From positions 1 to 39,759 of the forward strand of contig CAZJYI010000111.1 in NCBI GenBank assembly GCA_964550025.1: a DNA stretch of 39,759 nucleotides, read 5' to 3'. The notes beneath the pieces were generated by a model. That model was not told the origin of the DNA and made no database searches. It saw nothing but the letters and a program-made list of their open reading frames with translations. Shown here piece after piece: positions 25,005 to 34,032 of the stretch (position 1 is its first letter; each line of letters starts with the position of its first letter). This stretch comes from CAZJYI01 sp964550025 (GTDB lineage: Bacteria > Verrucomicrobiota > Kiritimatiellia > UBA8416 > CAYOBW01). The position numbers and the translations under genes are program-made.

Positions 25005-26209
25005 GCAACCCCGCTTTCCAAAGGTCTATCGACAGGGCTCTTCGAATCGGTATCGGCGAATGTCTCCGCAATGCGGATACGGCAATCGCGACCATGGAAT
25101 TCCCCCTCGCTCGTCCGCAGGCAGACCCACGCTGCGTCTGGAACAGGCTCCAGCCGTACGCACAGCGATCCATCACTGGATGTGGTCTCGACCGGTTGGC
25201 CCGGATCTCGTTGCGACGCTAGCGCGGCTCCCAGGCAATCGAGAAACAGATCGAGGGAGTTGCGTTCAAGCGCCGCGAAGTCCGAGAGATGTGTCAGCCG
25301 GCCCGTTGCAATGAGGCCGCGGGCCTTTTCCATCTGGCGCTGTTCCTCGGCGAGCGCCTGCCCGAGCAGCTGCTTCGCGCCGGAGTCGTCCACGATTGAC
25401 GCCTGTCGGCCGAAACGCCTGACACGTCCGATGGCGCGCAGGTGCGGCGATATCAGGAGGGCGTCGGCATCGAGCCAGCTCGTACGCGGCGGTATCGGGG
25501 CTTCGTCTCGCTGGACCAGCGTGTCGGCATCGATCGTCAGGTGGCGTGACGGTGACAGGCAGAACGCGGACCGCCAGAGGACATGGGCCTGTTCATCAGT
25601 TTCGCATTCCGCGAACCAACGGGCCAGCGTACGAAAGTCTTCCGCCCGGTCACTTCGCCGCACGCGCCGTGCATTCAGATCGGCAACCACGGCGAGGAGA
25701 TCCGGAATGGCGGCGCGCGCACGGTTGCGTAGGCGCTCGGCCTGAGAAGGCTCATTGCCGACTCCGAAGAACCAGGCTCGCAGGCCTTCCCATTTCATCA
25801 TCCACTCGCGGCGAATCCGCTGCTCCGTCGCGGCCCGCGCATCCAGTACATCCGAGATGTCGCGTGCGACCATCGCATCCAGCGCCTTCATCATGCCCGC
25901 GTCTTCGACAACCGCAATCAACCTGGCAATGCGCGGGCTTTTCACGATCAGCTCGCCGATGAAACGCTCCAGGTATTCAATCAGTTCTTCTTTGTAGGCC
26001 AGGAAAGCCTGTACGTCGCCCTCTTGCAGGTCAATAGCGCGCTGAACGCTTCCCATGAATTGACGCGCCCTGGCCGCCAATCCATCGAAACGGGTGTACA
26101 GCGCCGTGCAGGAGGTATGCGCTTTCTGTACATCAAGGGTTGGCCGCTCGAGCAGGTCCGACAGCTCAGCGAGGAGCGCTTCATTGGACTGACCCATCCT
26201 CGGCACCAT
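25001..26209 (-). CDS. jetA: Wadjet JetA-like protein (TIGR02677/DUF2397), N-terminus lost
   Basis: The 402 residues match the C-terminal four fifths of TIGR02677, the kleisin-like subunit of the complex: ALYTRFDGLAARARQFMGSV, AFLAYKEELIEYLERFIGEL, EWMMKWEGLRAWFFG and DFRTLARWFAECETDEQAHV. Family members are about 490-500 residues and start with a winged-helix region that connects to JetB. Here the protein begins at that region's end (NEALLAELSDLLERP). Nothing of the missing part is found upstream, because the stop of the unrelated beta-helix gene lies at 26229, only 19 bp before. ATG 26209 has no ribosome-binding site. The true start was presumably removed with the upstream flank, so no promoter for the operon remains visible. 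Confidence 0.8.
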   Translation of the reverse strand: MVPRMGQSNEALLAELSDLLERPTLDVQKAHTSCTALYTRFDGLAARARQFMGSVQRAIDLQEGDVQAFLAYKEELIEYLERFIGELIVKSPRIARLIAVVEDAGMMKALDAMVARDISDVLDARAATEQRIRREWMMKWEGLRAWFFGVGNEPSQAERLRNRARAAIPDLLAVVADLNARRVRRSDRAEDFRTLARWFAECETDEQAHVLWRSAFCLSPSRHLTIDADTLVQRDEAPIPPRTSWLDADALLISPHLRAIGRVRRFGRQASIVDDSGAKQLLGQALAEEQRQMEKARGLIATGRLTHLSDFAALERNSLDLFLDCLGAALASQRDPGQPVETTSSDGSLCVRLEPVPDAAWVCLRTSEGEFHGRDCRIRIAETFADTDSKSPVDRPLESGVA

Positions 26210-26228
26210 ATTGTGATGGTGATAACAG

Positions 26229-29200
26229 CTACCTCAGCCGGACATTGACGCGGTATGAACGGTTGGAACGCGTGGTGCTGTCGATAAGGCCCGTAGCCGT
26301 ATCACTGCCGGGATGGGCTGGAGGATGGTCGGTCCAGCCGTTCGTGTCGGTCAAATCGTCGGTGTATTGAAGCTGATAGAGCCGGCTGGACGATGAGGGG
26401 AAGCTCACCGTGATTCCGCTTCTGCCGTCGATCGACATGATCCTGAAGTGGCTCGCAGGGTCGGTGGGATCGGTGACCGTGATATACTCCTGGAAGGTCG
26501 TGAATCCATCGCCATCCGGGTCCGCCCCCGGCACGGCATTGGTGGGGCCGCCGAAATAGTGCTGCTCCCACACATCCGGCAGCCCGTCGCCGTCGGCGTC
26601 CCCGGCAGCAAACTCGACGGCGGCTGAGAACTCCGACGTGTTGCCGGTGGTCATGTCCGTGGCCGTGGCCGTCACGAAGGTCCCGGCGGGGAGGCTTCCC
26701 GGGAAGTGGGCGGAAAAGCCGGCACTTCCGCCGCCATCGGTTGTGACGTTGGTTGTGCCGAGATAGACAGCGCCTTCTCCATGCCCGGACTCGTCCGCTT
26801 CGGCGTTCAGGAAGAAATCCAGCCGGTACGGGCGTCCGGCGGCACTGTCGAGGGTCCCCCGGACGTGGGCACTCCCACCCAGCACGCTTGTGATCACGGG
26901 GAAGTTCTGCGAGCCGTTGGCCCCGGTGTCGCCGTCACCGGCATCGTTGGCGGTCACACCGTCTCCGCCCAGGTCAATGCCGAGGCCACCGTTTGAGAAG
27001 ATCTCGGACGCCACGATTCGATTCCCCGTTCCCGACGCGATGCCAATTCCGTTGCCGCCGTTGAACGCTACCGTGACGGCATCGTAGGCGCCATCGCCGC
27101 CGATCCGTGTGGCCGTGGCCCCATCGATGCGAATGCCGTCTGCTGCGTTGCCGAGTGCCGCCTGACCGACAGAATCGGTGCCGATATGCGCGTTGAGGAC
27201 GACGTTCGACAGGGCATTCGCGCCCCCGATCCGGATGCCGTGTTGGCCGCTCCCGCAGATCAGATTGGCGTCCGGCGGGAAGTTGCCGCCGATCGTGTTG
27301 CCCCACGCATTGTTCATGACAACCCCTGACAGACCATTCCCGACCATTGACGATCCATCCCTGGCAAGGCCGACCAGGTTGCCCGCAACCGCGCACGCAT
27401 ATGCGCCATCGATCAGGATGCCGTGGCCACCGCTGCCGGAAATGGTGTTTTGGCCCGATACGCTGCCTGCCCCGATGCTGACGTGATGAGCCCCGTTGCT
27501 GACGACGATCCCGTGTCCGCCGTTGGTCAGGGCCGTCCGACCCGTCGTGTCCAACCCGATCAGGTTGGCGTACACCATGATGTTGGAGGCGCCGTTCTCG
27601 ATGAGTATGCCGGTACCGTCATTGCCGGAAATGATGTTGCCGTCTCCGGTCCCTAATCCGCCGATCTTGATATCGCGAGAGGTGGGGGCATGCACCCACA
27701 GCCCGCCGAGGGCATTGCCCAGGTCGCGAGTTCCCGTGACGTCCGTGCCGATACGATTGCCGGCTATCACCAGCGTCTCTTCGTAATGCGCAGAACTTCC
27801 GGCCACATCGACTCCGTATTCGCCGCTGTCAGCAATGGTGTTGTTGCGGAGGATGATATCACTGGCGCTGTAAAGGCGAATACCGTCTGCCCCATTGCCC
27901 AGTGGCTGCAGTCCGGTGATGTCGGTACCAATCAGGTTGCCGATGACGCGATTGGGTGTTTGATGCTCGTACACCCCGTCGGCATCGATGCGCAACCCGC
28001 AGTTGCCGTTGCCCGATATGACGTTTGCGGCGCCGGGCGCATCGCCGCCGATCAGGTTGCCGGCCCCGCTTTGCAGCAGAACACCACTGTGCCAGTATCC
28101 GTCGTAGTCACCATTGCCCAGCGCGCGTGTCCCGGTAATGTCCGTCCCCACCAGGCAGTTCTCTATCACGTTGTAGCTGCCAAACGACTCGATCTCGATT
28201 CCGGTCACCCTGCACCCGGAGACCACGTTGCGCTGCCATGGCTCGACACCACCTATCCGGTTGCGGTCGCCCACGATCTTGATGCCCACCGATGCCCAGG
28301 TGACAACGCCCGTGCCGCTCGAATCCGTACCGATCAGGCAGCCCTCGATGGCATTGTCGTTCCCTTCGACGTAAACGGCGGTGCCGGCTGACGGGTTGAC
28401 GACCAGGCCGCGTAGCGTGATTCCATCGCGTTTGAGATGGAGGACGCCGTCACGATCGAGGTCTCCGGTCGTGCCGCCCCTGATCTCGACGCGACCCGAT
28501 GGATGGGAGAAGCCATCGATCGTCATCCCAACCAGCATGTCGGGAAGCTGGTTCCCCCAGTCCGGCACAAGCTGTATGAGCGGCACGGTGTTGCCGGGCA
28601 GATCGAAGGTGATGACCGGGGCGCCCCCCGCCGCATTGGCATCCAGGATGGCTTGCCTCAGTGATCCCGGTGGTGGATTGGTCGAGTTGTCGGCTGTGGT
28701 GGTAACCACGAAATCGACGCGCTGAACGCCGGTTGTGACGGTCGCCGTGTTGTTTGCGGTGTCCGGATCCGGTTCGGCGGCGACAACGCTTGCCGTGTTC
28801 GTCAGTTCCACAACTGACGTCGGTCGGCCCACGATCGTGACCGTGGCCGACGCGTCGGCGGCGATGCCGCCCAGGCTACAGGTGAGCACCTGGCCGTTCG
28901 TTTCACAACTTCCCTGGCTGGGTGCGACCGAATGGATGGTCACGCTTGCCGGCACCGTATCGGTGACCACCACGCCGCTCGCGTCGGAGGGCCCCCGGTT
29001 ATCAACGATAAGCGTATACGTCACGTAGGCGTTGGAGCTGACCGGATCCGGCGACGCCAGCCTTGTGAGTGTCAGGTCGGCAACGGGTGCAATCGTGGCA
29101 ACATCCGCGGCACTGTTGTTCGATGCATTCGAGTCGAGTGCGCATACAACTGAGGCCAGGTTTGTGAGCGATCCGCTTTCACCGGGGACGACTTCGATCA

Positions 29201-29636
29201 TGACGGTGACAACAACACCCGACGCAACGGTTCCGAGGTCACAGGTGACACCCCCCGCGCCGATGTCGCAGGCCCCCTGTCCGGCCCGAGCTGAAACCAC
29301 CGTAACATCCGGCGGCAGCGTATTGGTGATGACCACGCCTGTCGCCGCGTCGGGCCCGGCATTCGATACCGCGACCGTAAAGGTCATGGACGATCCGGCC
29401 TGCCCGCCAACCGAGTGTGTCGCAGAAACAGCCAGGTCCGCCGAGCTCACACTCGACTTCGCCACACGTCGCAGCAGGTTGCCGTTGGTGTCATAGGTGT
29501 AGGTGTAAACCACGGCCCCATGCTTCTCGGCCACCAGACGCCCCATGTCGTCGTAGGTGTAGCTGACCGCGCCTGAGGCGGCAAAGGAAAGACTCGCCAC
29601 CAAGCTCAGCAGAAACGTTGTACACCACATTCTCAT
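26229..29636 (-). CDS. Secreted DUF11 / parallel beta-helix protein with a YD-repeat stub
   Basis: ATG 29636 starts a signal peptide (MRMWCTTFLLSLVASLSFA); the longer GTG start at 29660 is less likely. The protein has 1135 residues. Two YD repeats come first (SYTYDDMGRLVAEKHG, YTYDTNGNLLRRV), then two DUF11 domains (about 65-170 and 180-290). A long beta-helix (about 300-900) is built on the motif 'NxIGTDxTGxxALGN'; seven copies are seen, for example NLIGTDITGLQPLGNGADGI. After more beta-sandwich text comes a calcium-binding segment (DADGDGLPDVWEQ, DPDGDGFTTFQEY). The final domain (LYQLQYTDDLTDTNGW, SYRVNVRLR) is of the type seen at 1-246. It is likely an adhesin or cell-surface protein. It begins 58 bp after the RHS gene stop and probably shares its transcript. 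Confidence 0.82.
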   Translation of the reverse strand: MRMWCTTFLLSLVASLSFAASGAVSYTYDDMGRLVAEKHGAVVYTYTYDTNGNLLRRVAKSSVSSADLAVSATHSVGGQAGSSMTFTVAVSNAGPDAATGVVITNTLPPDVTVVSARAGQGACDIGAGGVTCDLGTVASGVVVTVMIEVVPGESGSLTNLASVVCALDSNASNNSAADVATIAPVADLTLTRLASPDPVSSNAYVTYTLIVDNRGPSDASGVVVTDTVPASVTIHSVAPSQGSCETNGQVLTCSLGGIAADASATVTIVGRPTSVVELTNTASVVAAEPDPDTANNTATVTTGVQRVDFVVTTTADNSTNPPPGSLRQAILDANAAGGAPVITFDLPGNTVPLIQLVPDWGNQLPDMLVGMTIDGFSHPSGRVEIRGGTTGDLDRDGVLHLKRDGITLRGLVVNPSAGTAVYVEGNDNAIEGCLIGTDSSGTGVVTWASVGIKIVGDRNRIGGVEPWQRNVVSGCRVTGIEIESFGSYNVIENCLVGTDITGTRALGNGDYDGYWHSGVLLQSGAGNLIGGDAPGAANVISGNGNCGLRIDADGVYEHQTPNRVIGNLIGTDITGLQPLGNGADGIRLYSASDIILRNNTIADSGEYGVDVAGSSAHYEETLVIAGNRIGTDVTGTRDLGNALGGLWVHAPTSRDIKIGGLGTGDGNIISGNDGTGILIENGASNIMVYANLIGLDTTGRTALTNGGHGIVVSNGAHHVSIGAGSVSGQNTISGSGGHGILIDGAYACAVAGNLVGLARDGSSMVGNGLSGVVMNNAWGNTIGGNFPPDANLICGSGQHGIRIGGANALSNVVLNAHIGTDSVGQAALGNAADGIRIDGATATRIGGDGAYDAVTVAFNGGNGIGIASGTGNRIVASEIFSNGGLGIDLGGDGVTANDAGDGDTGANGSQNFPVITSVLGGSAHVRGTLDSAAGRPYRLDFFLNAEADESGHGEGAVYLGTTNVTTDGGGSAGFSAHFPGSLPAGTFVTATATDMTTGNTSEFSAAVEFAAGDADGDGLPDVWEQHYFGGPTNAVPGADPDGDGFTTFQEYITVTDPTDPASHFRIMSIDGRSGITVSFPSSSSRLYQLQYTDDLTDTNGWTDHPPAHPGSDTATGLIDSTTRSNRSYRVNVRLR

Positions 29637-29693
29637 CGTTGACTTGCAGTCAGGTTGCACGCATCACCGATCGTCATTGTGCGCCCTGCTTTT

Positions 29694-32600
29694 CTACTTC
29701 CATTCTAGTTTTTTGTGTTCCCGGTTGTGCAAAGTCCAAAGGAACACCTCTGGAGGTGCGAAGAACGACCCTGGATCATCCGGATAAATACGGATTTTGC
29801 CACCGTGTCGGTCCGGTACCCAAGTACGCCCTCTGTTGGCCGGATCATTCCATTGAGGCTCCAACAGCCACACCTTATTGCCCGTCCTCTCGCCACCAGT
29901 CGCGCTCGTAAAAGTGATCCGGTAGCCATGCTCTTCCACAGCCTTCCCTGCCGGACACTCGGGCTTGGCCACCTTGCCGAGGAATGACATTCTGGACACA
30001 GCCTGACTAGCCGCTCGGTTGATCAGATTGCGGATCCTCACCTCGCGAGGGGTCATCCCGACGTCGTTTCCACTCACCCATCGGATATCCTGCAAGCGTG
30101 GATCGTCTAGATTTGAAATGGGGTCCCCGTTCTCGTCCTCGATCTTCTCCCACTCGTCGTCGTCATCGCTAAGCATCCACAAGTCGTTCAGGAGCGTATC
30201 CTCCGTGCCGGTGGGGTCGATGCGATTCAGCGGGCTGGCGAGCGCATACTGGTAGGGGTTCAGTTTGCGCGGATCTCCGAGCTGCGGCCAGATAGGCTCG
30301 CGCGTGAGGAAGCGCGCGGTCTGTGCGTCATAGTAGCGCGCCTTCATGTGGTAGAGGGTGTCGTTCTCGCGGCGAACGCCGTAGCGGCCCACAAACGTGA
30401 ATGGCTGCGTGCTCGGGCCCTGGTGCGCGAGCAACCGGCCGAACGCATCGTAGGCGTAGCTGTCGGTCACGTTTCCGTCGGCATCGGTCAGGGCGAGTGT
30501 GGAGCCAAGGTGGTCGAAATGGAAGTGGCGCACGGTCCTATCCGGCATCTCGATCATGTAGAGAAGTGTGCCGCCGGGGCTCGTGACGTAGTAGCGCGTG
30601 ATCTCGCCGGAGGCCTGATCCTGTTCCGCCACGATGGGGTGACTAGGCAGGGCGGCGTTGTAGTGGTAGTGCGTGGTTGCGCCGCCAACGTTGCGGGTGG
30701 CGAGTGTGCCCAGCGCGTTGTAGGAGAGGGAGACCGCGTCGAGGCCCGTCAGCCGTGATGCGTCGTCCCAGGTGAACGTGTGCCCCGGCATGCGCGTCAC
30801 GCGTCCTCGGGCGTCGTACACGTAGCCGCCCCCGGAAACCTGCGAGGCCGCATCGTGACTGAAGCGGTCGTCGTGTTCCGCCACGTGGTCTTCCGCCAAC
30901 AGCGGCGCGGCGATATCCACACCGACGATGCGCCCGGCAGCGTCACACGTGTACTGGAGGTCAATGATGTCGCCATGCTGAATACGCACCAGGCGCGCGG
31001 CGGCGTCCCATGTGTACGATGTGTCGACGCCGCTGTCGCGCGTTACCGTCGTGGGCCGATGATCGTCATCGTAGGCGAAGTCGAGTTGCGTTTCCGTGAG
31101 GTCGTCGCTCACGTGCGTCAGCACGCCCCGATGGTCATGGGTGTAGGTCACGGTGATCGCACGGTTGTTGCAGGTGATGGTGCGCAGCCGCCCGGCGGCG
31201 TCGTAGGTCGCGCCGTGCGTGCGCCCGTGGGTCACGGTGGTGATCGGCCTACCTTCCGCATCGTACGCAATGGCGATGCCGCTGGCGTTCGTGAGGCGGT
31301 TCAGCGCGTCATACGCGTAGGTGTGGTCGGTACCGTCGGAGTAGTGTCGGTTGATCGGGTTGCCCGCTGCATCGTATGTGTTGCTGAGCGATCCTCCATC
31401 GGGGAAGGTCACTCTCGTGATGCGGCCACGCTCGTCGTAGTCGTACGCCATGCTCTGGCCTAGGGGATCGGTGACGGCCAGCACGCGGCCCTGCGGCGAG
31501 TTGGAGACGGCCCAGCTCTGGCCGTTCAGATCGCTGATCGTGGTCAATTGGCCGGCGTTGCTCCAGTCATACGTGGTAGAGCCGCGTCCCGGATAGGTTA
31601 CGCCGTTGAGATAGTCGCGGGCGTCGTTTGTGTAGGACGTCATGTTGCCCAGTGGATCGGTCGTCGAGACGAGCACGTTCATGCTATCCCGGGCGACATG
31701 GGTTTGGTTGCCGAGCGGGTCAATCCCGGCGGCAGGATGCGCGACGGCGTCCAGCGTAGCGTTGTGCGTGAACCCCTGCGGCGTGGTACTCCCGACCGCC
31801 TTTCCAGCGGCATCCCGCAGGATGCGCCATGTCTGACGGCCTATGGTGACAGCCACCAGCCTGCCTGCGGGATCATAACCAAGGTGGCGCTGTAGCCCGG
31901 TCGGGTCGCGCGTGGAGGCCGGGCGTCCCATGTCGTCGTATGTGCGCGTCCAGACTCGTCCGAGGCGATTCTCAGAGGCTATGGACCGGTCCAGTGCGTC
32001 GTATTCAGTGCGCGAGGCATGTCCGGTCGCGTCGGTAACGCTGACCAGATTGCCGTTGGCATCGTATGCGAACGAGGTCGTGTTGCTGCGTTCATCGGCG
32101 TGCGAGACGAGTCGATCCAACGCGTCGTAGGCGATCCCGACGGTCGTACCATCGGGATAGGTCGTTCGCATGGGGCGTTTGAGAGCATCGTAGGCATACG
32201 AGGTCGTCCCCGTCTCGGGATCGGTACGCTCTCGCAGCGTGCCGTCGGCGTTGTAGACGAACGTCGCTTCGCCGCCGGCAGGGCTACCGATACGTATCGG
32301 CTGACCGCGGCTGTCATAATCGGTGACCCACACGGCGCCGGCGCGGTCGACACGCTGGGTCACGTTTCCACGCGTATCGCGTGCATACGTCTCAGATGTG
32401 CCGTCGGGGAAATGTGTCGCCGTGAGAACCTGGAACGTGAACGTAACGCTTTCGGCCACAACCGGATTGTCGAACTGCTGAGTCTGTTCCCCATAGACGT
32501 GGCGAATGGCAAAGCCTCGCCCATTCGTGAGCTCGTTGACTTGGCCACTGGCAGCATCGTAGCCAATGCGCACGGAGCGTCCCTCGGGATCGGTCACGCC

Positions 32601-33824
32601 CTCGGACTGCACTTTTCCGTTGACGCCGGGGGCGAAAACACGGTGTTGGCCGTCTTCAGCGACGATGCGGGTGAGAACCGTGCCTTCGTTGCCGTGGGTG
32701 AAGCTGCGCCGGGTCCCGTCAGGGTTGATGACGCTGAACCTCGTTTCCTCGGGCAGCTCGCCCCAGGTGCCGCCGAATTCCTCCTCTACGAATTGCCACG
32801 TGTTCCCCAGGGCATCCGTCTGCGTGCGCACGACGCCAACAGCATTGGAGCGGGCCAAATCGTACGTCTGTGTGTAGGGCGTGTTGCCGCGGGGTAGCGT
32901 CATGGCGGCGATCCAGTTTGTCCCTTGCCCGGCGTATCGGAAAGACGTTACGCCGCCAAGCGGCTCAGTCAGTGAACGCAGTGTCACCTGGCCGGGATTG
33001 TCGGCCGGGTCAAATTCGTAGGTGAAGTCCCAGTGTCTCCCTGTCTGGTCCTGCAACCGTGTCAGGTAGCGATTCGTGTCGATTCCGCCAACCTGGTCGT
33101 AGCTGAAATGGAGAGAGCGTCCCAGGCCATCGTGGACGCTCGCGGGTCCCCCGCTGGAGACATCGGCGCCGTTGGTGTAGGTCAACGCGTTGCCGTTGCG
33201 GTCCACGGTTTGGATCGCGTAGCAGTACTGGCCGCCTCCCCTCTCGAATACCGTGACGCGTTCGGTCTCCGGGTCGAAGAAGTAGTAGTAGCCGGGCGTG
33301 CTCTTGAGCTGGTACCGCCATCGCTCCTTCGCGTCGAGCACCCACTCCGCGCTGCCGTAGTCGTAGTCGAACTGAATCCGCCGGTGTGTCCCGGGCATCA
33401 CGATGGCGCGGCCACCTGTCACATACCGTTGCCAGAGGACGACACGATGGTTCCAGTAGAAGCCGGTTGGAAGTCCGCCGGGGTTCCAGTGGAACCCGCT
33501 CGGCAAGCCTGAAGGCCACATCCCCTTCATGGACTGTGAGGTGTAGGAAATGCCGGCTACCAGGTTCGCTGGACCACCTAGCGATGTCAATATGTGTGAG
33601 AAGTGGTATTCGCCGCTGGCCATATTGACCGGGTCACCAGAGTCGGCAGTCTCGTCGCTGCTGTAAGAGAGAGGAACAGGCTCTGGATATCCCCACATCG
33701 CCGAACAGGTTAGCAGGAATACCACGCATGTCGCATGGATGCGCTTTCGCCAGCTGATAAGGGATCGCTTCTCCGGCGGTGCGGGCACACGCCCTCTGGA
33801 ACCAGTCTGAAGTATCGCTTCCAT
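29694..33824 (-). CDS. RHS/YD-repeat protein with an unrecognised C-terminal tip
   Basis: A 1376-residue protein with a late signal-like segment (IHATCVVFLLTCSAMWGYPE, about 29-48). More than 20 YD repeats follow from about residue 180 (SYAYDALKRPMRTTYPDGTT, TTYDWSNAGQLTTISD). The conserved RHS core end is complete: KARYYDAQTARFLTREPIW, then LNPYQYALASPLNRIDPTG (to residue 1206). The following 170 residues are the variable tip. It is acidic at first (DDDDEWEKIEDENGD) and ends with a compact part (EEHGYRITFTSATGGERTG, FLWTLHNREHKKLEWK). In polymorphic-toxin RHS proteins the tip is a toxin released from the YD cage and is followed by an immunity gene. Here the next gene is a large secreted protein, so a toxin role is only possible. 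The start site is uncertain. Confidence 0.85.
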   Translation of the reverse strand: MEAILQTGSRGRVPAPPEKRSLISWRKRIHATCVVFLLTCSAMWGYPEPVPLSYSSDETADSGDPVNMASGEYHFSHILTSLGGPANLVAGISYTSQSMKGMWPSGLPSGFHWNPGGLPTGFYWNHRVVLWQRYVTGGRAIVMPGTHRRIQFDYDYGSAEWVLDAKERWRYQLKSTPGYYYFFDPETERVTVFERGGGQYCYAIQTVDRNGNALTYTNGADVSSGGPASVHDGLGRSLHFSYDQVGGIDTNRYLTRLQDQTGRHWDFTYEFDPADNPGQVTLRSLTEPLGGVTSFRYAGQGTNWIAAMTLPRGNTPYTQTYDLARSNAVGVVRTQTDALGNTWQFVEEEFGGTWGELPEETRFSVINPDGTRRSFTHGNEGTVLTRIVAEDGQHRVFAPGVNGKVQSEGVTDPEGRSVRIGYDAASGQVNELTNGRGFAIRHVYGEQTQQFDNPVVAESVTFTFQVLTATHFPDGTSETYARDTRGNVTQRVDRAGAVWVTDYDSRGQPIRIGSPAGGEATFVYNADGTLRERTDPETGTTSYAYDALKRPMRTTYPDGTTVGIAYDALDRLVSHADERSNTTSFAYDANGNLVSVTDATGHASRTEYDALDRSIASENRLGRVWTRTYDDMGRPASTRDPTGLQRHLGYDPAGRLVAVTIGRQTWRILRDAAGKAVGSTTPQGFTHNATLDAVAHPAAGIDPLGNQTHVARDSMNVLVSTTDPLGNMTSYTNDARDYLNGVTYPGRGSTTYDWSNAGQLTTISDLNGQSWAVSNSPQGRVLAVTDPLGQSMAYDYDERGRITRVTFPDGGSLSNTYDAAGNPINRHYSDGTDHTYAYDALNRLTNASGIAIAYDAEGRPITTVTHGRTHGATYDAAGRLRTITCNNRAITVTYTHDHRGVLTHVSDDLTETQLDFAYDDDHRPTTVTRDSGVDTSYTWDAAARLVRIQHGDIIDLQYTCDAAGRIVGVDIAAPLLAEDHVAEHDDRFSHDAASQVSGGGYVYDARGRVTRMPGHTFTWDDASRLTGLDAVSLSYNALGTLATRNVGGATTHYHYNAALPSHPIVAEQDQASGEITRYYVTSPGGTLLYMIEMPDRTVRHFHFDHLGSTLALTDADGNVTDSYAYDAFGRLLAHQGPSTQPFTFVGRYGVRRENDTLYHMKARYYDAQTARFLTREPIWPQLGDPRKLNPYQYALASPLNRIDPTGTEDTLLNDLWMLSDDDDEWEKIEDENGDPISNLDDPRLQDIRWVSGNDVGMTPREVRIRNLINRAASQAVSRMSFLGKVAKPECPAGKAVEEHGYRITFTSATGGERTGNKVWLLEPQWNDPANRGRTWVPDRHGGKIRIYPDDPGSFFAPPEVFLWTLHNREHKKLEWK

Positions 33825-34032
33825 GGAAGGGACGATAGTTGAGGGGCGGTGAACGCGTCAAGATGAACGTCGCCGCGCCACTTTCTCCGGGCGTCCCGGA
33901 CAACCGTGACGTGGACATAGGGAGAATGGCAGATTCAGGTCAGGGCAAAGAGCTTGACTTTGTCATCCTCGTAGATTCTACGTAGGACTCTGCCATGCGA
34001 AACATGGTATTCCCGGAGCACATGGAGGCAAT
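33825..34032. promoter_or_regulatory. Divergent intergenic region between the RHS and PQQ genes
   Basis: The RHS gene reads left and the PQQ gene reads right from here. On the plus strand TTGACT (33954-33959) is a fair -35. At -10 distance lies a perfect palindrome, CGTAGA-T-TCTACG (33970-33982), which could be an operator. A hairpin CCATG-CGAAA-CATGG (33993-34007) follows. GGAGG lies 5 bases before ATG 34033. No good -10 hexamer was found, so the promoter call is tentative. Confidence 0.35.
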
